From assembly GCF_923077115.1 (NCBI RefSeq), contig NZ_CAKLPX010000001.1, forward strand, positions 124,001 through 188,000: a stretch of 64,000 bases of DNA, read 5' to 3'. Every line of letters begins with the position of its first letter. The first letter of the stretch is position 1. The notes beneath the pieces are model-generated. The model did not search any database, was not told the DNA's origin, and was given only the letters and a program-made list of their open reading frames with translations. Below, one piece after another: positions 62,746 through 64,000 of this stretch. Source of the DNA: Sinobacterium norvegicum. Its GTDB lineage: Bacteria > Pseudomonadota > Gammaproteobacteria > Pseudomonadales > Sinobacteriaceae. A program made the position numbers and the translations under genes.

Positions 62746-64000
62746 ATGAACCAGTCACTGGATAATAAAACCCTCAAACAAATGGATCGCGACCACTATT
62801 TGCATCCGTTCAGCAACCTTACCGAGATGAAAGAGACCGGTAGCCGAATTATTGAACGTGCTGAAGGGGTTTATTTGTATGACAGTGAGGGCACCAAGAC
62901 CCTCGATGGTTTTGCTGGTTTGTGGTGTGTCAACATTGGTTATGGTCGTGATGAGTTGGCTGATGTTGCCGCCGAACAAATGAAACAACTGCCGTATTAC
63001 AACAGTTTTTTTGGCACGACTAATCCGCCGGCGGCTGAGCTAGCGGCGTTGATAAAGGATGTGACGCCAGAGGGGTTCAATCACGTATTTTTTACCGGCT
63101 CAGGCTCTGAATCTAACGATACGGTTGTGCGTATGGTACGCCGCTATTGGCAGTGTCAGGAGCAGCCATCGAAGAAATATATTATCGGCCGTCACAACGC
63201 CTATCATGGCTCGACGATTGCCGGCGCCAGTTTAGGTGGCATGGGTTATATGCATAAACAGGACGAGGGACTGCCGATGCAGTTTGTCGACCATATCGAA
63301 CAGCCTTATTGGTTTGCCGAGGGCGGCGATCTTAGCCCTGAAGAGTTTGGTCTTCAGCGAGCACAAAAGTTAGAAGAGAAAATTCTAGAGCTCGGCGCAG
63401 AGAATGTCGCCGCCTTTATTGGCGAGCCGCTGCAGGGTGCCGGCGGTGTTATTATCCCACCGTCTACTTACTGGCCTGAAATTCAGCGGATCTGTAACCA
63501 GTACGATATTCTGTTGGTCAGCGATGAGGTCATCTGTGGCTTTGGGCGTACTGGCCAGTGGTTCGGTTGTCAACACTTTGGTTATACCCCTGATTTGATG
63601 TCTGTTGCCAAGGGGATGACCTCGGGTTATTTGCCCATGGGCGGGGTTATTGTCGGTGATAAGGTGGCCAATGTATTGGTCGAGAAGGGCGGCGATTTCA
63701 ACCACGGCTTTACCTATTCGGGGCATCCTGCGTCGGCGGCGGTGGCGGTGGCGAATATCAAGATTATCCGCGACGAGGAGTTGGTCGAAAAAGCAGCTAA
63801 CGATACCGGTAAGTATTTCAGAGAGCAGTTGGCAACCTTTGCCGACCACCCGGTTGTTGGCGAGGTGCGCAGCATTGGCTTGGTCGCTGCCATCGAGTTG
63901 TGTGCCAATAAAGAGACCCGTGAATTTTTCCCTAATCAAGGTGATACTGGTAGCCTGTGCCGTAACTTTGCTTTGCAAAATGGCTTGGTTCTACGTGCCA
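62746..64000 (+). CDS. spuC: Polyamine (putrescine):pyruvate aminotransferase, SpuC-like, 3' end outside window
   Basis: The gene runs to the right edge; the first 418 residues are visible. A class III PLP aminotransferase with HPFSNLTEMKETG at the N-terminus, FFTGSGSESNDT, IGRHNAYHGSTIAGAS, LVSDEVICGFGRTG (PLP Asp) and the PLP lysine in SVAKGMTSGYLPMG. These are SpuC/putrescine-pyruvate transaminase features. It oxidatively deaminates putrescine or its gamma-glutamyl derivative to the aldehyde used by PuuC. The start ATG has taggt upstream. Confidence 0.9.
   Translation, partial: MNQSLDNKTLKQMDRDHYLHPFSNLTEMKETGSRIIERAEGVYLYDSEGTKTLDGFAGLWCVNIGYGRDELADVAAEQMKQLPYYNSFFGTTNPPAAELAALIKDVTPEGFNHVFFTGSGSESNDTVVRMVRRYWQCQEQPSKKYIIGRHNAYHGSTIAGASLGGMGYMHKQDEGLPMQFVDHIEQPYWFAEGGDLSPEEFGLQRAQKLEEKILELGAENVAAFIGEPLQGAGGVIIPPSTYWPEIQRICNQYDILLVSDEVICGFGRTGQWFGCQHFGYTPDLMSVAKGMTSGYLPMGGVIVGDKVANVLVEKGGDFNHGFTYSGHPASAAVAVANIKIIRDEELVEKAANDTGKYFREQLATFADHPVVGEVRSIGLVAAIELCANKETREFFPNQGDTGSLCRNFALQNGLVLRA

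Overview
The window reads as a chromosomal segment of a free-living, probably marine, gammaproteobacterium. The evidence is a set of small families typical of that class (DUF3081, DUF3581, DUF6482, DUF1456, TrmK-type methyltransferase), numerous Gram-negative lipoproteins, a sigma54-type promoter at an ammonium transporter, and a Puu/Spu-type polyamine pathway. A Cellvibrionales/Spongiibacteraceae-like host is my best guess, but it is inference and the genus is not determined. No rRNA, tRNA, insertion sequence, integrase, prophage or CRISPR array was recognised.

Layout. (1) About 1-10.55 kb: one tightly packed plus-strand defence operon that is visibly AT-richer than the rest. It holds an HNH protein (probably cut by the window edge), two paralogous type I modification subunits separated by an unassigned PD-(D/E)XK-type protein, then HsdS, HsdR and a membrane-anchored coiled-coil protein ending in an (EP)8 repeat. 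(2) About 10.7-22.8 kb: accessory and envelope genes. These include a P1-nuclease/phospholipase-C-like exoprotein, a GXSXG hydrolase overlapping a membrane-anchored partner, small DUF proteins, a DUF885 peptidase, a hemerythrin, a PQQ-dehydrogenase/cytochrome c fusion, and a lipoprotein plus patatin-lipoprotein pair. (3) About 22.8-29.5 kb, minus strand: an MFS transporter, an operon of a glutathione-synthetase-like ATP-grasp ligase with a formylglutamate-amidohydrolase/QEGLA-metallopeptidase fusion, an SDR and an MDR reductase. (4) About 29.7-41 kb: Tat-exported PhoD with a candidate Pho box, a penicillin-acylase lipoprotein, a PhyH dioxygenase, Amt behind a near-consensus sigma54 promoter, TrmK, and two oxidoreductases. 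(5) About 41-50.7 kb: class II DAHP synthase with two envelope proteins, TM2, MscS, a YbaY-META lipoprotein, YbaK, DUF3581, a gamma-glutamylcyclotransferase-like protein and an AcuI/YhdH reductase.

(6) About 50.7-64 kb is the clearest metabolic unit, polyamine and beta-alanine catabolism. An omega-amino-acid:pyruvate transaminase and an MmsA-type dehydrogenase (minus strand) can take beta-alanine through malonate semialdehyde to acetyl-CoA. Divergent from them are a PuuR-like regulator and PuuC. Further on come two PuuA-like glutamine-synthetase-family ligases on opposite strands, PuuD, and a SpuC-like polyamine transaminase that runs off the window. Inserted between the two halves are an SDR and an OleA-type thiolase without oleB, oleC or oleD, plus a DUF1456 gene.

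Most noteworthy are the composite two-HsdM defence operon with its unassigned nuclease-fold and coiled-coil members, the stand-alone OleA homologue that keeps the diagnostic catalytic glutamate, the ATP-grasp/QEGLA operon, and the hydrolase/membrane-partner pair at 12.3-14.0 kb. All functional calls come from reading motifs by eye; no database search was run.
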